A stretch of 64,000 nucleotides of DNA from Polytrichum commune (GCA_950295325.1 OX485808.1:622501-686500); one strand, 5' to 3'; shown: positions 45,532-57,546, counted from the stretch's first letter. Notes: generated from the letters alone by a model not told the origin. Numbers and translations are program-made.

Positions 45532-45924
45532 GTCTGAAGTATAATCTAGTATTTATCAACCTAACATGACTTTTAGGTTGATAAATGGCCAATATTATTT
45601 TGAGAGGATCCCACTCTCTCAAAATATTGAATATCGTGTTAGAAGCTTCTTTGTCTCTAGTGAGAGGTCTTTACCTGATCTCAATGACACATTATGATGT
45701 GCTCTTGTGGTTATTCACAATTTTGAATTAGATTTTACATTCAAAAACATTGAAGTCTCGTATTTGTTATTTAAAAAATAATTTGTAATTATATTTTGAT
45801 TTTCTACATATTTTTTGATAATATCACATTATGCACAAAATGTGACATTATCAAGTATGTCACACCTTGTTTATATCACACTTTTTGGTGAAACGGAGGG
45901 TGTGACATTATCAAGGTTAGGGTC

Positions 45925-46558
45925 AATGTCCGGGGAGAACCGGTATTTAGTGTAATGGCGGCCGGTTGGTTTTGTGAAAAGTCCGGTTGGATTGGGAAAG
46001 TGGAGGATGTGAAACCGGTGCTTTTAAAAACAAATCGGATTTCAACCGGCAACCATTTTGAGGAGGAGGATTTTTACCCGGATGAATTGTGAAATAGGTG
46101 GATTTCATCCGTTTTATTCATCTAGGGCCGGATATCATCTGGTTCTAGGGTTTAGGTTATATGTTCGTTGTAGGCTTGTAGCGATTTGGTGAACGCCGGA
46201 CATACAAAGTTTTTGCTTCATTATTGCATTTCATTGTTGACGGCTAGTGTTTAGAATGTATTATGTGTGTGTCTATGGAAGATCTTCGTGGTGATCTTGA
46301 TAACGTACTAATGGAAACCATTGCTTCATGGAGGAACTCTACAAAGTTTAGATGGTTGTTTTCACATCCACAAAGATACCTTTCAGGGCGTTTTCCTCTT
46401 GAAGGTGAAGATGATAATGTTGATTTTGACTCTAATAGTTGATGAATTTCATTTTTGTATATAGTATGGTATGTTAGGTTACTCTTTTATCATCCTATGT
46501 CCACAAATCTAATATGAGGTTCTAAGACCTAGGTATGATAGAAGAGTAAATCCATGTC
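45925..46558. other. CCGGT-rich segment with a small frame
   Basis: The segment repeats CCGGTTGG/AACCGG motifs near 45960-46060 and leads into the dispersed repeat at 46559. It may be the left part of the same repeat family. It contains the small frame at 46275. Confidence 0.35.
46275..46442 (+). CDS. Small hypothetical protein (55 aa)
   Basis: ATG GAA GAT CTT... to TGA encodes an acidic-then-aromatic 55-aa peptide with WRNSTKFRWLFSHPQRYL and the tail EGEDDNVDFDSN. It is not recognised. It lies upstream of a dispersed repeat that contains another small frame (46733), so it might be a first exon of a transposon-borne gene. Confidence 0.25.
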   Translation: MEDLRGDLDNVLMETIASWRNSTKFRWLFSHPQRYLSGRFPLEGEDDNVDFDSNS

Positions 46559-46922
46559 CATCAACTGGTTGATGGGTTGTTTTAGGTTCAACTCCTGCTA
46601 TGGATAAATTGTTGATCATTGTTGTTGGATGTTAATATCATTACATATTATTGTTGTACATTGATATGTTCTTTGGACATATGTTGTTTGTAGATATAAT
46701 TTTGATACATTGGAGAATCGGCTTCCTTATCAATGCCCAAGTTTCTGGCCGGTTGTCATTACAATGAAGAGGAAATTAGCCGGCACTTGAAAAATAATAT
46801 AGGACTTTGGCCGGTCCAAATTAATGGCAACAAGTTTGCAACCGGTAAAATCCTGAAAAAACCGGTAGAAGTTGTGAAGAGGCGGATTTTAGCTGGTTGA
46901 GCTCAAAAATCTCCCGAACCCT
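46559..46922 (+). repeat. Dispersed repeat, copy 1
   Basis: From TTCAACTCCTGCTATGG to CTCCCGAACCCT this copy matches 54156-54564 in the same orientation. The 3' half of both copies is rich in CCGGT and carries the same small frame. Family unknown. Confidence 0.7.
46733..46900 (+). CDS. Small frame shared by both repeat copies (55 aa)
   Basis: The frame starts MPKFLAGCHYNEEEISRHLK and ends VVKRRILAG. The copy at 54375 starts MPNFFAGCQYNEEEISRHLK and then stops early. A TTTGTAG acceptor-like site precedes both. This could be the last exon of a transposon gene; no known domain is recognised. Confidence 0.3.
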   Translation: MPKFLAGCHYNEEEISRHLKNNIGLWPVQINGNKFATGKILKKPVEVVKRRILAG

Positions 46923-48480
46923 GGTTAGGGTGTATCCTGAATTCTGGAATGTTTGAACTTGTCAGACATAGTCCAAGAACACCATCCTTGCCTTGTTTAT
47001 ATAAGGCATTGGCAATGATGGTATAAGGTCCCACCTTATATTCCAATCATTATTTTTGCTTGTCATTGTAATTTGTGATCCGCTGGAAAGGTGTTACTCT
47101 GTAATTAATCAATTATCTCAGCATAATCCGAAGGTATAACATTGATGACAAACATGTCGGGTGTTTGGAAATGAGTCATCAACAGGTTCATCCCCTAACG
47201 CCTCGTCCAAACGAAATAATTGGTCAGCATTGGTATGACTCTCTCTAGGTTTGACCCATGAGCCTAAAATCGAACTCCTCCAGGAGTAATACCCAACAAG
47301 CTAGACGTCCACCCAATTGGGGTTTAGGGTTTAGGGTTTAGATATACATGGATGCTAGTTGGGCATATGATTGGTGGGAGGGGCATGTGCATGGGAGAAG
47401 CCAGTCAAGGACCGTGTTCTTGGCACAGATGTCAAGGGCAAATTTTCATTGGTCATGCACTTCCAACATGTAAGATTGTGCGAAAAGAGTTGCCAAACAT
47501 GGTATAAGCCTTTGTTGTATATGTTAGTGCAGAGGCCTTTGAGGGCGGGATGATGGCAATTTGCAAGTACACGGAGCCATATGTTGATTTTGGGTCCTCC
47601 GAATTCACATAGTCGGCAAAATGTGGATTGGACGACTTGGGGACCATGAAATATGTTTTTGGCAAGTGCCCATGCATCGGACATTCATGATTTGTAGAGA
47701 TTGAGCGAGTTAGAGGGTCGGGATGCCCAAGTGCTCCTCCCGGGGTGGAGTCTTCATACCTCATACAAAGTAACATGAGGGTAAAAAGGTGTTTTACTTG
47801 AGACATTAGTGTATATGTTATACATATACGTGAGGTGTTATTTTTCCTAGTGTGTACATTTGAAAGGCTATTAAGAATTTTGAAGTAAAGGTGGATGTAC
47901 AAAAGGGGGTCCTGAGGTTTTAGGGGATAAAAATTTAGGTGTCAGATGTATTCCAAATAATATGTTCATCCATTGTTGTTGTACGATAATAGTCCTTAAC
48001 GACTATCTTGTCCGTTCATGTTAGGGTTTGCAGTTGGGAGTTAGGTTTTTACAAAATGAAGGCTCTTGGAGCACTCATGGGCTCCCTTTAGTTTTGCTCT
48101 ATGGATTGTGGCCAAGTTGTTGTGCTCTTTGTTTGTTTGATGCAATTGTTGAGTCACATGCCATGTATGAAAAGAAATGTTCATATGCTCGGCATACTAT
48201 GATCGCCATAGATTTTCCATATATTGCGATGATATAGTCCAATTTTTGATGCAATTGTTGAGTTACATGCCATGTATGAAAAGAAATGCTCAATAATTTG
48301 TAATCTTTGACCAATTAGAATTTTAGCTCCATTTTTCTATGCAAAAGCTCGTGTTTTGCAAGTTCATAAAAGGATGAGTTTTCATGTACTAGGCCCCTTG
48401 CCTGCCATATTCTAGTATTAATAAGGACAAACCCGCCCAAATGTAGAGGGAATCTACTGGGTAGGGTTCGCATGTGCCAA
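46923..48480. other. Non-coding DNA
   Basis: No supported gene; several frames of 60-150 codons near 47355-47902 and 48028 lack features. Includes the telomere-like tract at 47319-47340 and a partial duplication (GATGCAATTGTTGAGT... near 48139 and 48249). Confidence 0.35.
47319..47340 (+). repeat. Interstitial telomere-like repeat
   Basis: Three consecutive plant-type TTTAGGG-like units. Short tracts of this kind are common inside plant chromosomes and do not imply a chromosome end. Confidence 0.8.
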
Positions 48481-48856
48481 CTACACTAAACATGATATTC
48501 AGTGTCATATGGTACTTAATGTCACTATGGTAACTTTTTGGATGGCACTACTTGTGACTAAGTCAACAAATATCGTCGTCGATGATGGATGAGTTCATCC
48601 ATTGTTCAAAGCCCTGCCTTCTCTTGTTAGTCATTTGTGTTGAAATATTGTCATGGATGACTCAAATTTGGATGAAAAATCACTTGGTTAGTGACGGTAA
48701 TTACAACACTGTAAATCTTTAATCTCCCAAAAATATTACAAGGACCGACAAATACTGTTAACTGCACATCTAGTGTTGGTGACACTACCATAGTTTACAA
48801 TTGGTATTGAGCAAGACAATTAACATTGGTGGCACTAAATATCATATTTAGTGTAG
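48481..48856. mobile_element. MITE-like element with CTACACTAAA ends
   Basis: Left end CTACACTAAACATGATATTC and inverted right end CTACACTAAATATGATATTT extend over about 26 bp, and each end is itself nearly palindromic. The interior is non-coding and matches 42180-42512. The end motif links it to the smaller element at 9241-9530. Confidence 0.65.
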
Positions 48857-48890
48857 CTACTCCAAACTTATGAATTTAGGCCCATTAGTA

Positions 48891-49852
48891 CCGTACGTTA
48901 AGGGCAGCTTCGGCGCTCTCTTGCCGAATAATTATTAAAAGTAAAAAAACAGTGTCCGGCGGCAAAAAAAAAATTACTAAAAATTTCGGCATTTTAAATA
49001 GTTTAATAATGCAATTTCGGCATACATCCAAGAAGTTATTATCTAACAGTAAACAAGGATGTTCATTCACGATTTGTGTGAAGAGTTTTACAAAAGATAT
49101 AAATCTTTCACAATTTTGTGAAGAGTTGAGAATGCTCTGTGCTTTATACAAGTAGAGTGGAGTTGTGTTCAACAATGCATATGGGATATGTAAAGTTTGA
49201 GGTGAAGCACCTAGTTAGACTTCATTTTTATAACACGCATAACTTTTGCATAGAGTCTTCAAATGACATAAAATTTGTTGGAGGTGAAAGATTACTTGAT
49301 TTCTGAACTTTTCTTAGAGCAACAAAATTCCAAAAAAGTTGATCTTCTATGCACAAATGAGCTCCGAAAAACTGTTATGAACGCATTTTAATTTTTTGAT
49401 CTTTACACGGCTGCAATGTTTTGTCCATATCTTTCGTATAAAGACTTATTTTGACACAAAACTTGTTGGAGGTGGAAGATTACTTGATTTCTCAACTTTT
49501 GTTAGTTGGACAAAATTCTATAAAACTTCATCTTCTATGCTCAATTGGACTCCAAAAAATTGTGTACAACACATTTGAAAAGCCTCACTTAGAGTCTTGC
49601 TACTTCTTAACCCATATTCTTTGTGGACTAATGTAAGTGAGCTTGATTACAAAAGGAGCACCTTCTCTCCTTCAAAATTCATATATGCTTCCAGTGTAAG
49701 TAAAATTCTAGTGAGAAGTTAAAATTTCTTACTTTTCGGCAATTTTGAAAATTAATTAATTTTATATTCGGCAAAAAATGTCAATAATTTTCTAAAATTT
49801 TCGGCGTCTATTTTTAGAATTATTTTGTGCCGAAGCTGCCCTTAACGTACGG
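48891..49852 (-). mobile_element. TIR DNA transposon, non-autonomous, copy 2
   Basis: Same 24-bp TIRs (CCGTACGTTAAGGGCAGC...) and flanking TA as 10121-11270, in the opposite orientation. It is 962 bp against 1,150 bp; the 188-bp difference equals one internal repeat unit, of which this copy has two and copy 1 has three. Translations of the shared region differ at about one residue in 96, so the copies are very young. Confidence 0.85.
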
Positions 49853-50913
49853 TAACCTCCTCCTCCATGCTAAAATTGGGTCTTCAATCCTTTGATGCCC
49901 GAAACGTGTAAGTTAAATATTTTTTAGTGGATGCATGGAAATTTAGCGGCATGTGTCCATGGCCCCCCACATTCTAGCGGATTGCCATAATGTGTTTGGA
50001 TGACGGCTTGTGCTTAACTACATACAAACCCCTCCAACCCAATATTTTCTAAAATCTAATGGATGAGCAGCCTACATGGAAACTCACCATAAGCTTAATG
50101 GTCCCACACCTTGAAGTGCTTTGTGTAGAGCGAGCATGTAGAATATGTATAGGGTCTACTCTCTTGGTGATTGGTATTCCCAATTTAACAATATGGCTCA
50201 AGATTGCTATTTGATGTGTTACCATGAGGCGTTCTTAAAATGGCCACTTCACACTTTATGCAAGCATTTCACTTTTGCGGTTGTGTAACCAATTGTTGAA
50301 TGACCCAATGTAATGTTAGGTAGATGAGTCTTTAAATTGTTGTTTTTTCCAACTACCCTACTTCTTGTAAGATATGAAACACACTATGAGACTTGAGCTC
50401 AAGATGGTTAGACCCTAAATTGAGGTTTTAGCAACTCTCCTTATGATTTGTGGAGCTCGTATGAATATCTTCATGCAATGTCAAAGCAAAGATTCTTGTG
50501 CTCATTAAAGGATCATATAGAATCTCCGACCGTGTTGACTATTAAATCTAGAATAATTAAGTGATTTGAACACGAGTCCAATATATTGTAAACACATATC
50601 TTAATCACACCCACTATCTTTTATCACATGAGAATGATGGAGCAGGTTCCATGGCCTCTCAAATGTGCAGTGAGACTAGGACCACATCACAATCACCATT
50701 GCGAAGACCATTGTTTTCATGGATTGGAGTAGAAGTATGTGGGCCTATTGCATGCAGGTCCAAATCCACATATAATTTTAGCCATTGCATGGAGCCGACA
50801 ATATTGATTCTTACTTTGTAGACACCACACCAAACCACGTGCTACTCAAATATAGGCATCTAATAACCAAATATAACCAGAGATTGGTTGTCTACACTTT
50901 ACATCAAATAGTA
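49853..50913. other. Non-coding AT-rich DNA
   Basis: No supported gene, RNA or paired repeat. Confidence 0.4.
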
Positions 50914-51249
50914 GAGTTATCCTTGAATTCGTCATGACTTTTGGTAGGGAGTTGGTTGTTTTCCTTACAAACCCTTCCATGTTTGGTAAGTTCTTGGTGC
51001 ATGCCTGGAGGTAGTGTGGAGGTTTGAACAAAGAACATTCTATATCGGTTCATGGAGGGCCAAATTCATTTTAGCACCTCTTGGCATGACAAAATGAGTT
51101 TGACCCTCCATGAACCAATATATAATGTTCTTTGTTCAAACCTCCACACCACCTCCACGCATGCACCAAAAACTTCCCAAACATGGAAGGTTTTGTAATC
51201 AAAACAACCAACTCCCTACCAAAAGTCATGTTGAATTAAAGGATAACTC
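50914..51249. repeat. Long inverted repeat (about 148-bp arms, 40-bp loop)
   Basis: Arm 50914-51061 (GAGTTATCCTTGAATTCGTC...) pairs with 51101-51249 with a few mismatches and small indels. Transcription would give a long hairpin RNA. It may be a foldback MITE; the two frames inside it are mirror artefacts of the repeat. Confidence 0.85.
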
Positions 51250-51347
51250 AAATACCACTATCTTGACCCAAGCGCAAACTACAATCTGCCAATTACATTG
51301 TCCTTGAACCAAGTAAGAATGCTCACTCAATGTTCTTGCATTCATGC

Positions 51348-51405
51348 TAAACCCCTTAAACCTTAAACCTTAAACCTTAAACCCTAAACCCTAAACCCTA
51401 AACCC
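51348..51405 (-). repeat. Interstitial telomere-like tract
   Basis: About four CCTTAAA units grade into four CCCTAAA units, the plant telomere repeat on the C-rich strand. The variant block suggests mutation of an older tract. Confidence 0.85.
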
Positions 51406-52863
51406 ATAGTATTAAAATCTGGCGGAATTTCTTCCAAGCCTTGCACTTCGAGGTTATCTTATTGTTGTCATATTACTGAGGGAATACCGGATCATCTTAA
51501 TAAATATGAGCTTAAACATATATATACAACAAGTTTAGGCAATATAGATGGTATGAAATAAGAGCTTGTAACTCCAAACAAATACAAATATTTTCAAAAA
51601 CTCTTGATAGAGGAGTCCAAAGATTGTAGTTGGATTGACATCCCCCGCTACCTCATTTTATCATTAGAACTCTCAAATGAGAGGCAAGCAATTGGGCCTC
51701 ATGGTTGGACACATACACCTTCATTTTCATTGGGTTATAGCCATGCATATATTGATTGGGGACATGGAACGGTTTTTGGATTAAATTTGGACATAGTTCC
51801 AAGATTTGAACTGTGTGGTTGATTCATGATTGAATTGTATGGGCGGACACCCAATACGCTAGTAAAATACCTACTTTTCATGATGATACATGAGTTGACA
51901 ATAGATATTTGAATAATATAATATTGGAATATGATTATATTATGCCAAAAGGACATATGTTGAACATAGATTGGACTATATCTTTAAAATAAAGATCATA
52001 GTATGGCGAGCTTTTGTTAAATCAATTGACAAGCTCCCGTGTCAATTTGTTCGCGGGAGCTCAGGAGTGATCGTGGAGTGGTATATTCCCCACATTTGAT
52101 GCACCACGAGGCTCATAGCTCTTTATATGAAAGATGTGCACTCTCTTTATATGTAAAAGATAAATAAAGAATACCCAAATAATGTCATATTTCAAATGTT
52201 TTCATAACACATGTAGGTTAAAAAAATGTCGTGTTTCTATGCCTATCCCTTGATGACGATATCCTACTATATATTGATAGGCGTGGAGTAGTGTAGTGTG
52301 TGTCTAGATATATATATATATATATATAGTTTATTGATTTATCTTTTCCTCTTCACTTGAAAGTGCACTTCTTTAGATCGTTTACAAATTTTTATTGAGC
52401 AATTTCACTCTTCATACATATTTATTATGTCTATGTACAATGTTTGCAACTTATTGGTGTGGTGTGGTGTGGTGAGTATCCAAGTGCATACCACAACGGA
52501 CATCTTGGCATGCAATGCAATGTGTATTATGAAGCATCTAAAACTAAAAACACAAACACACACACACACACACGATAATGAATTTGGTCATAATACCTTC
52601 ATGACCTCTACTAGGATGTCGTAATCTTCAAGGGTTGTTTAAAAAAAATCATCCCGTTGCATCCCTCACTTAGCCCAGAATGTGTCTAATTCGGGTCCAA
52701 TAATATCCATGGAAAATAATTCCAATGATGGTAGATATACGTAACTTGCCAACATAATATAGTTTGGAGGGGTTCCACTTGTTGATGATCCATGTGAATA
52801 TTATGAGACAATGGAGTCAACTTGAAGAAAAGAAAAGTGACAAATTCTAAGAACAACACTAAT
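51406..52863. other. Non-coding AT-rich DNA with microsatellites
   Basis: Holds a (TA)n run near 52310-52327 and a (CA)n run near 52550-52573. Small frames at 51604 and 52427 have no features. Confidence 0.4.
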
Positions 52864-53391
52864 GGGGCATTCCCACCTGACATTAGTTAGAAGTAGTTTT
52901 AGTCTTAATGCGGTTTTAGTTATGTAGGGTTCACACATACAGCTCTTTTTAGTGCCGAGCCTAGGTGGCAAATGATGTGGCATGGCTTAAAAGTGGAGGT
53001 TTTAAGCCTCAACCACCGACCCTCCCATCGGTACCTAAACATGAGGCAAGAATATAGGAACATTAAAAGTGTCGCCTCCCGCCCTTGTGATTGGTTGCTA
53101 TTAGTCTTAGCTATGAGGGCACAAGGAGCTTCATTAACAAAAGCCGATTGTAAGATAGGTGAGTAGTAAGGCATTTGGGGATGGGACAAAAACTACCCAA
53201 CATTCATTGCTTGGTAGATAAAACCATGAACATGTGTGAAAGCTACTTAACTAAAACCTACTTGAAACTCTCCGGAGCAAATTCTTGTAGGTGCATTGGG
53301 ATAGTCGGATGCCTCGGCTATAACCGAGGGAGCTTTACCTGGTTTTTAGGAAATACTTTGGGTCTTAATCAAAGTCAGGTGGGAATGCCCC
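52864..53391 (+). mobile_element. MITE-like element (GGGGCATTCCCACCTGAC ends)
   Basis: GGGGCATTCCCACCTGAC at 52864 is repeated exactly inverted, ending at 53391, and similarity continues for about 30 bp. Interior sequence (AGTGCCGAGCC, GGCATGGCTTAAAAGTGG, CCACCGACCCTCCCAT) links it to 41841-42125 (opposite orientation) and to fragments at 12635 and 54785. It is non-coding. Confidence 0.7.
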
Positions 53392-54155
53392 AAAAGAAAT
53401 ATGGGGTACAGCATGATGTTCGTGCAAGGTATGTGGGTGTAGAAGGTGCATGTTTATGATCAATGTCTTGTAGTGTGATGTCATGAAAATTATGTTAGCT
53501 TACATTTGTTTCATTATGACCTTATTTGCTTAAACAAGTCATGTAGCTATGCATTTGTAAGGAACACGTAGATTTCTTAAGAAGAGAAACCAGCCCATGT
53601 ATTGAATTGATTTTAATTCTGCGTGCAAAGTTGGCTTTTGCAATGTTATCAAACAATGGAGAAATGTTTAGTGATACAACAATATGTGGATAACCATATG
53701 TTCTTATACATAGACATTGTGTGCATGTTACATTTGCATAATCCTTGAAACAATCTATCCACGTGTATGTTTCTTTGGCAATGTCTTGGCCTCTAATATT
53801 TTCATATGGACATTTTTGTCCAAATGATGAAAGTTTAGAATGGTGGATAGTTGATGGGCATGCAAATGAAGTCTCTAAATTCGATTGCATGGAAGTACAT
53901 GGCATGCATAACTACTTGTGAGGAAAAAATACACACAAGGTTTCATAAAGCTTTGCCCATTTCTTAAACCACAAATGTCTTCAAAATATTGTGCATTCCG
54001 AAAACATTTTTTTGCAAAATCCTTGAGAGCAAGAGATTTCCATTTCAAATATTAATTCGCTTGATACAAAAGTTGTGAGCATGGTCTTATAGAGTACATT
54101 CATGCACTTTATACATGGCTTGGTCCTTACCGAACAAACAATCCATTTTGGTTGT
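53392..54155. other. Non-coding DNA
   Basis: A 127-codon minus frame at 53522-53905 is open but has no recognised domain and no conserved partner. Nothing else is seen. Confidence 0.35.
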
Positions 54156-54564
54156 CAATTGGGGGTATTTGGTTCAACTCCTACTACAGATAAATTATTG
54201 ATCATTGTTGTTGTTTCTCGTATGTAATGAATTGTTGATCATTGTTGGTGGATGTTCATATCATTACATATTATTGTTCTATGTTGATATGTTCTTTGGA
54301 TGTTGTTGTTGAATGGTGTATGTTGTTTGTAGATATAATTTGTAGTGCATTGAACGACCGCCTTAGTCCTCAAATGCCCAACTTTTTCGCCGGTTGTCAG
54401 TACAACGAAGAGGAAATTAGTCGGCACTTGAAACAATAATATAGGATATTGGCCGGTTCAAACTAATGGCAACAAGTTTGCAACCATGGAAACCTTGAAA
54501 AAACCGGTAGAAGTTGTGAAGGGGCGGATTTTAGCTGGTTGAGCTCAAAAATCTCCCGAACCCT
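54156..54564 (+). repeat. Dispersed repeat, copy 2
   Basis: Matches 46559-46922 from TTCAACTCCTACTACAG to CTCCCGAACCCT. The small frame begins the same way but ends after about 21 codons here. Confidence 0.7.
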
Positions 54565-54784
54565 AGAATGAACCTTCAAGCCCCTTAAGCGAGGAAGGTG
54601 CACCACTCTATCTAGCAGGATTTCCTAGCAGGATAGGAAACATATACCATGTAATTCATGCACAAGTTGAGTATAAGTTTTGTATTTCATTTATTTATAT
54701 TCTTAGAGTGACGGCTTGGACGTAAACCAACCCTTCAACTAAAGGTCTAGCATATTGAAAGCCCTTGACAATGAAACTCATATG

Positions 54785-54905
54785 AGGGCTTCAATCTTGA
54801 ACATTGGTCGGTGCTTGGGGATTAAACCCTCCACTTTTATACCATGCCACATCAGTCGCCAACTAGGCTCGTCACTATACCAGTTAAGACCCGTTTACAC
54901 CAAGC
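54785..54905 (-). repeat. Fragment of the TAATGCCCC/GGGGCATT MITE family
   Basis: Read on the minus strand it contains GACGAGCCTAG, GATGTGGCATGG, AAAAGTGGAGGGTTTAA and CAAGCACCGACC in the family order, without recognisable ends. Confidence 0.5.
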
Positions 54906-55141
54906 TTACGAGCCAACATTTTTATTAGTTTTTTCAAGTGTGCGGGTCGTTCTCGACGGCGGCCCATTTTCAAGTCCTGATGCCGTGGTACCCATGTGGA
55001 GTTCGTCGCCTAATGAGCGTCCTTTGAACATGTACGCGGTCACATTTATCATCATGCACAACCCTGTCCGATTGCCACTCTTGCACTGTGGTCAACCGAA
55101 TTCCTTGCTGCCGCGGCTGAGCCATGGTGACGAGAGACATT

Positions 55142-56141
55142 GCCCTTGCCCAGACTACAAGTTTATGGCCAGAGTTGCGGCGGGTCGGATGTCAGTGAGA
55201 GTTGTCGCCAAATTCCTCTTCGCCCTCAGCTCGTCAGTGAGAGTTGTTCGCCCTTGTGTGCAGGGCCTTCGGGTGACCCAACGATGCGCGGCGCACCCAC
55301 CGTCGGTCCAACCGCGAGGTCCACCGCGGAAAACGTCGGCACACCTCCAATTAGTTGGAATGAGGAGGCATTGGAACCTCACTTGTTCCCAGTTACTGGG
55401 GATGTCCTCATCACCCTTGACCGCGCGAATATGGCGACCATTGCATACTGGAGCTCGGCCTGTGAACTGCCGCGCACTAACTCTACTCTCCTGGGCGCAT
55501 GGGTGATCAAGCTGTGCGACATACACACTAGGCCCGCTCCCGGTGTGGAGTTCCCTGTGGGTTTTCCAGAACGTTTCCGCTGCCTCTGGGTAATCACGTG
55601 GAAATTCGGAGAAGGGGTATGGGGACTACAAGGGTGCACGGATCTCTGCATTCCGAGGCTGATATCCCTACCGGAGGTGCCTGGATTGGGGCGCACGGCA
55701 GACCGCACGTCACCGTCATCACACAACCTATTTGTGAACTTGTTCATGAATAACATCCGAGTGGCAACGCCGATGTTGCAGGTGGAGTGGTGGGTGCCAG
55801 TCTTTGATCAACTACCAATCCCCAATTCATGGGTGCTCGGGATTTGGGACTGTCCTGCCGGGGATATGGCCTTTACTCGCACCCTATCCAGTTGGTATGG
55901 TGGTCGAGGAAGTACCTGGCTTCAAGATGGCGTTGGCGCCACATGCATTATCTCGACAACGCCTTCTGCCGGTGAAAACAATTGCAGGGACCTTGGACAT
56001 TCTGATGCGCACATGGAGCAGCAGAGATGCGCCACCGTCTGCAGGGTTGTGAGGCCAAACCCCCCACCCTTAAGCGTCCGTAGTCCGAGTAGTGGGTTTG
56101 GGCTCACATTCCTCCGCGGTATTGGATTTGGACTTGGATGA
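55142..56141 (+). CDS. GC-rich hypothetical reading frame, possible gene fragment
   Basis: A frame of 333 codons with no clear ATG at its start. The part from about 55300 to 56050 has a natural amino-acid mix with many Trp and Pro (ITWKFGEGVWGLQGC, NSWVLGIWDCPAGDMAF), unlike random frames nearby. A second frame (54844-55506) looks coding-like before about 55250, which suggests a frameshift or an intron between the two. I do not recognise the protein. The 3' end runs to the LTR boundary at 56139 and stops just inside it, so the LTR insertion may have truncated it. Composition is close to that of the HECT-like gene. Confidence 0.3.
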
Positions 56142-57546
56142 GTCCATAGTGCAAGGTTCACCCTTCAAGTGGTCTTGGATTTAACTAGCTCCTTCATAAA
56201 CCCAGCTCCTTCATAAACCCAGCTTCTTAGCTTCTAACTAAACAAACCCAGCTCCTTCATGAACCCAGCTCCTTAGCTTCTAACTAAACAAACCCAGCTC
56301 CTTCATAAACCCAGCTCCTTCATGAACCCACAACTTTGTAGTTGTAATCCCCAACTACCTCACTAATTATTCAAGCCCTTAACTAATCTTCCTACCTAAT
56401 TTCCCTAATTCTACTAACAACCCCTTTCTAATCACACAATTCTTCTCTAATCCTAAAATCCTAAAATCCTAGAGAGGAGAGGGGGAGAGAGAATTTCCTA
56501 ACTTCACTAAGACTAACTAATCCACACAAGTATATTTTTGCACTCATCACAACATCAAGTGCTCAACTCTTAAACATGGAACTTGCAACCACGTGTATTC
56601 AAAACATGAACTTAAAGTACCACAAATTGGAATCATGAATTAACTTTAAAATCCTTCACGTCGACACTAATTCTACCAAGAGGTCAAGCCCTCTTCAAGG
56701 CTAACAAGCCTTGGCTCTCAAACTAAAAACTAAGCACACACATGTGCTCCAATATGGCTTCCCACACCCCCACTTATAACTCGTGGGGTGCCTTGGAGCA
56801 CAAAGGAAAGAGAGGATGAGTGAGGGAAGAATGAGGGATTATATAGTAAGCTTGAGGGGGTGAGCACCCTCAAGGCTCACGATAAGCCCTTGAGATTTCC
56901 TCCTACTTAGTAGGCACCAATCCTATCTTCTAAGCCTTCCTCCCTCAAATGATCAACAAGGATCCTAATTCGAACATTTAACTAGCCTTGGCTTTCTACC
57001 TACCACACTTTACCAAACTTGGGATGCTTCAACCCAAACTTAGCCTCCTTCGCTTTCCGCCGCCATAACTTTCTCCCCTTACTTTCCCAAATCGTCGCTC
57101 ACCACGTAATTCAAACCACGATGCTTAACTCGTGATTTGATTGGTGCTTTGAGAATTTGCTTATCCTCCACCTTGCCTTCTTCCTTGGGCCTTCCCCATT
57201 AAGTGGCCATGATGAGGTGGTCCACTTGTGCGCTCCATGTGATCCTCCATTCATCCCAATTCGAATGCACTTGCCTCTTGAGTCACTTTGGTTGTCTCCA
57301 TCCATTTGTACTAGCCTACTCACTAACTACTCAATCCAAGTTCTCCTTACCTATCCTCATTCAGTCAAATCCTTCCGAAGGTAAAAACACAATAACAACT
57401 CACATCCTAGCCTCTTACAACATGGTACTTCTAAGACTAACATTTCACTTTTTTTATATTTTTGTGAAGTAACATGCTACTTCAAAGTGCATCAACTAAC
57501 GTTTCAAGGGTCTAAGACTAAATGTGGGCACCCTTTTGGGCTCACA
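56139..57546 (-). mobile_element. LTR of the gypsy element (probable 3' LTR)
   Basis: On the minus strand it runs from TGTGAGCCCAAAAGG (57546) to ATGGACTCA (56139), with TG...CA termini; 1,408 bp. A TATA-like ACTATATAATCCC on the minus strand (plus near 56844) fits a promoter in the same direction as the polyprotein. Near the far end a short unit (AGCTCCTTCATAAACCC) repeats about seven times (56188-56333). Candidate target duplication is TTGGA at 56134-56138; the matching copy would lie beyond 64000. Confidence 0.6.

Larger units (their letters stand above)
43510..45924 (+). mobile_element. pogo/Tigger-like DNA transposon, truncated
   Basis: The left end after TA reads CAGTCTAACCTTGATAATGT; the inverted right end near 45893-45924 reads CTAACCTTGATAATGTCACA from the other strand. 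The core GATAATGTCAC recurs inside both ends (near 43548, 43622, 45816, 45843), as expected for subterminal transposase sites. The body carries a DDE transposase remnant and an inserted foldback element. The outermost few bases on the right are altered. Confidence 0.65.
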
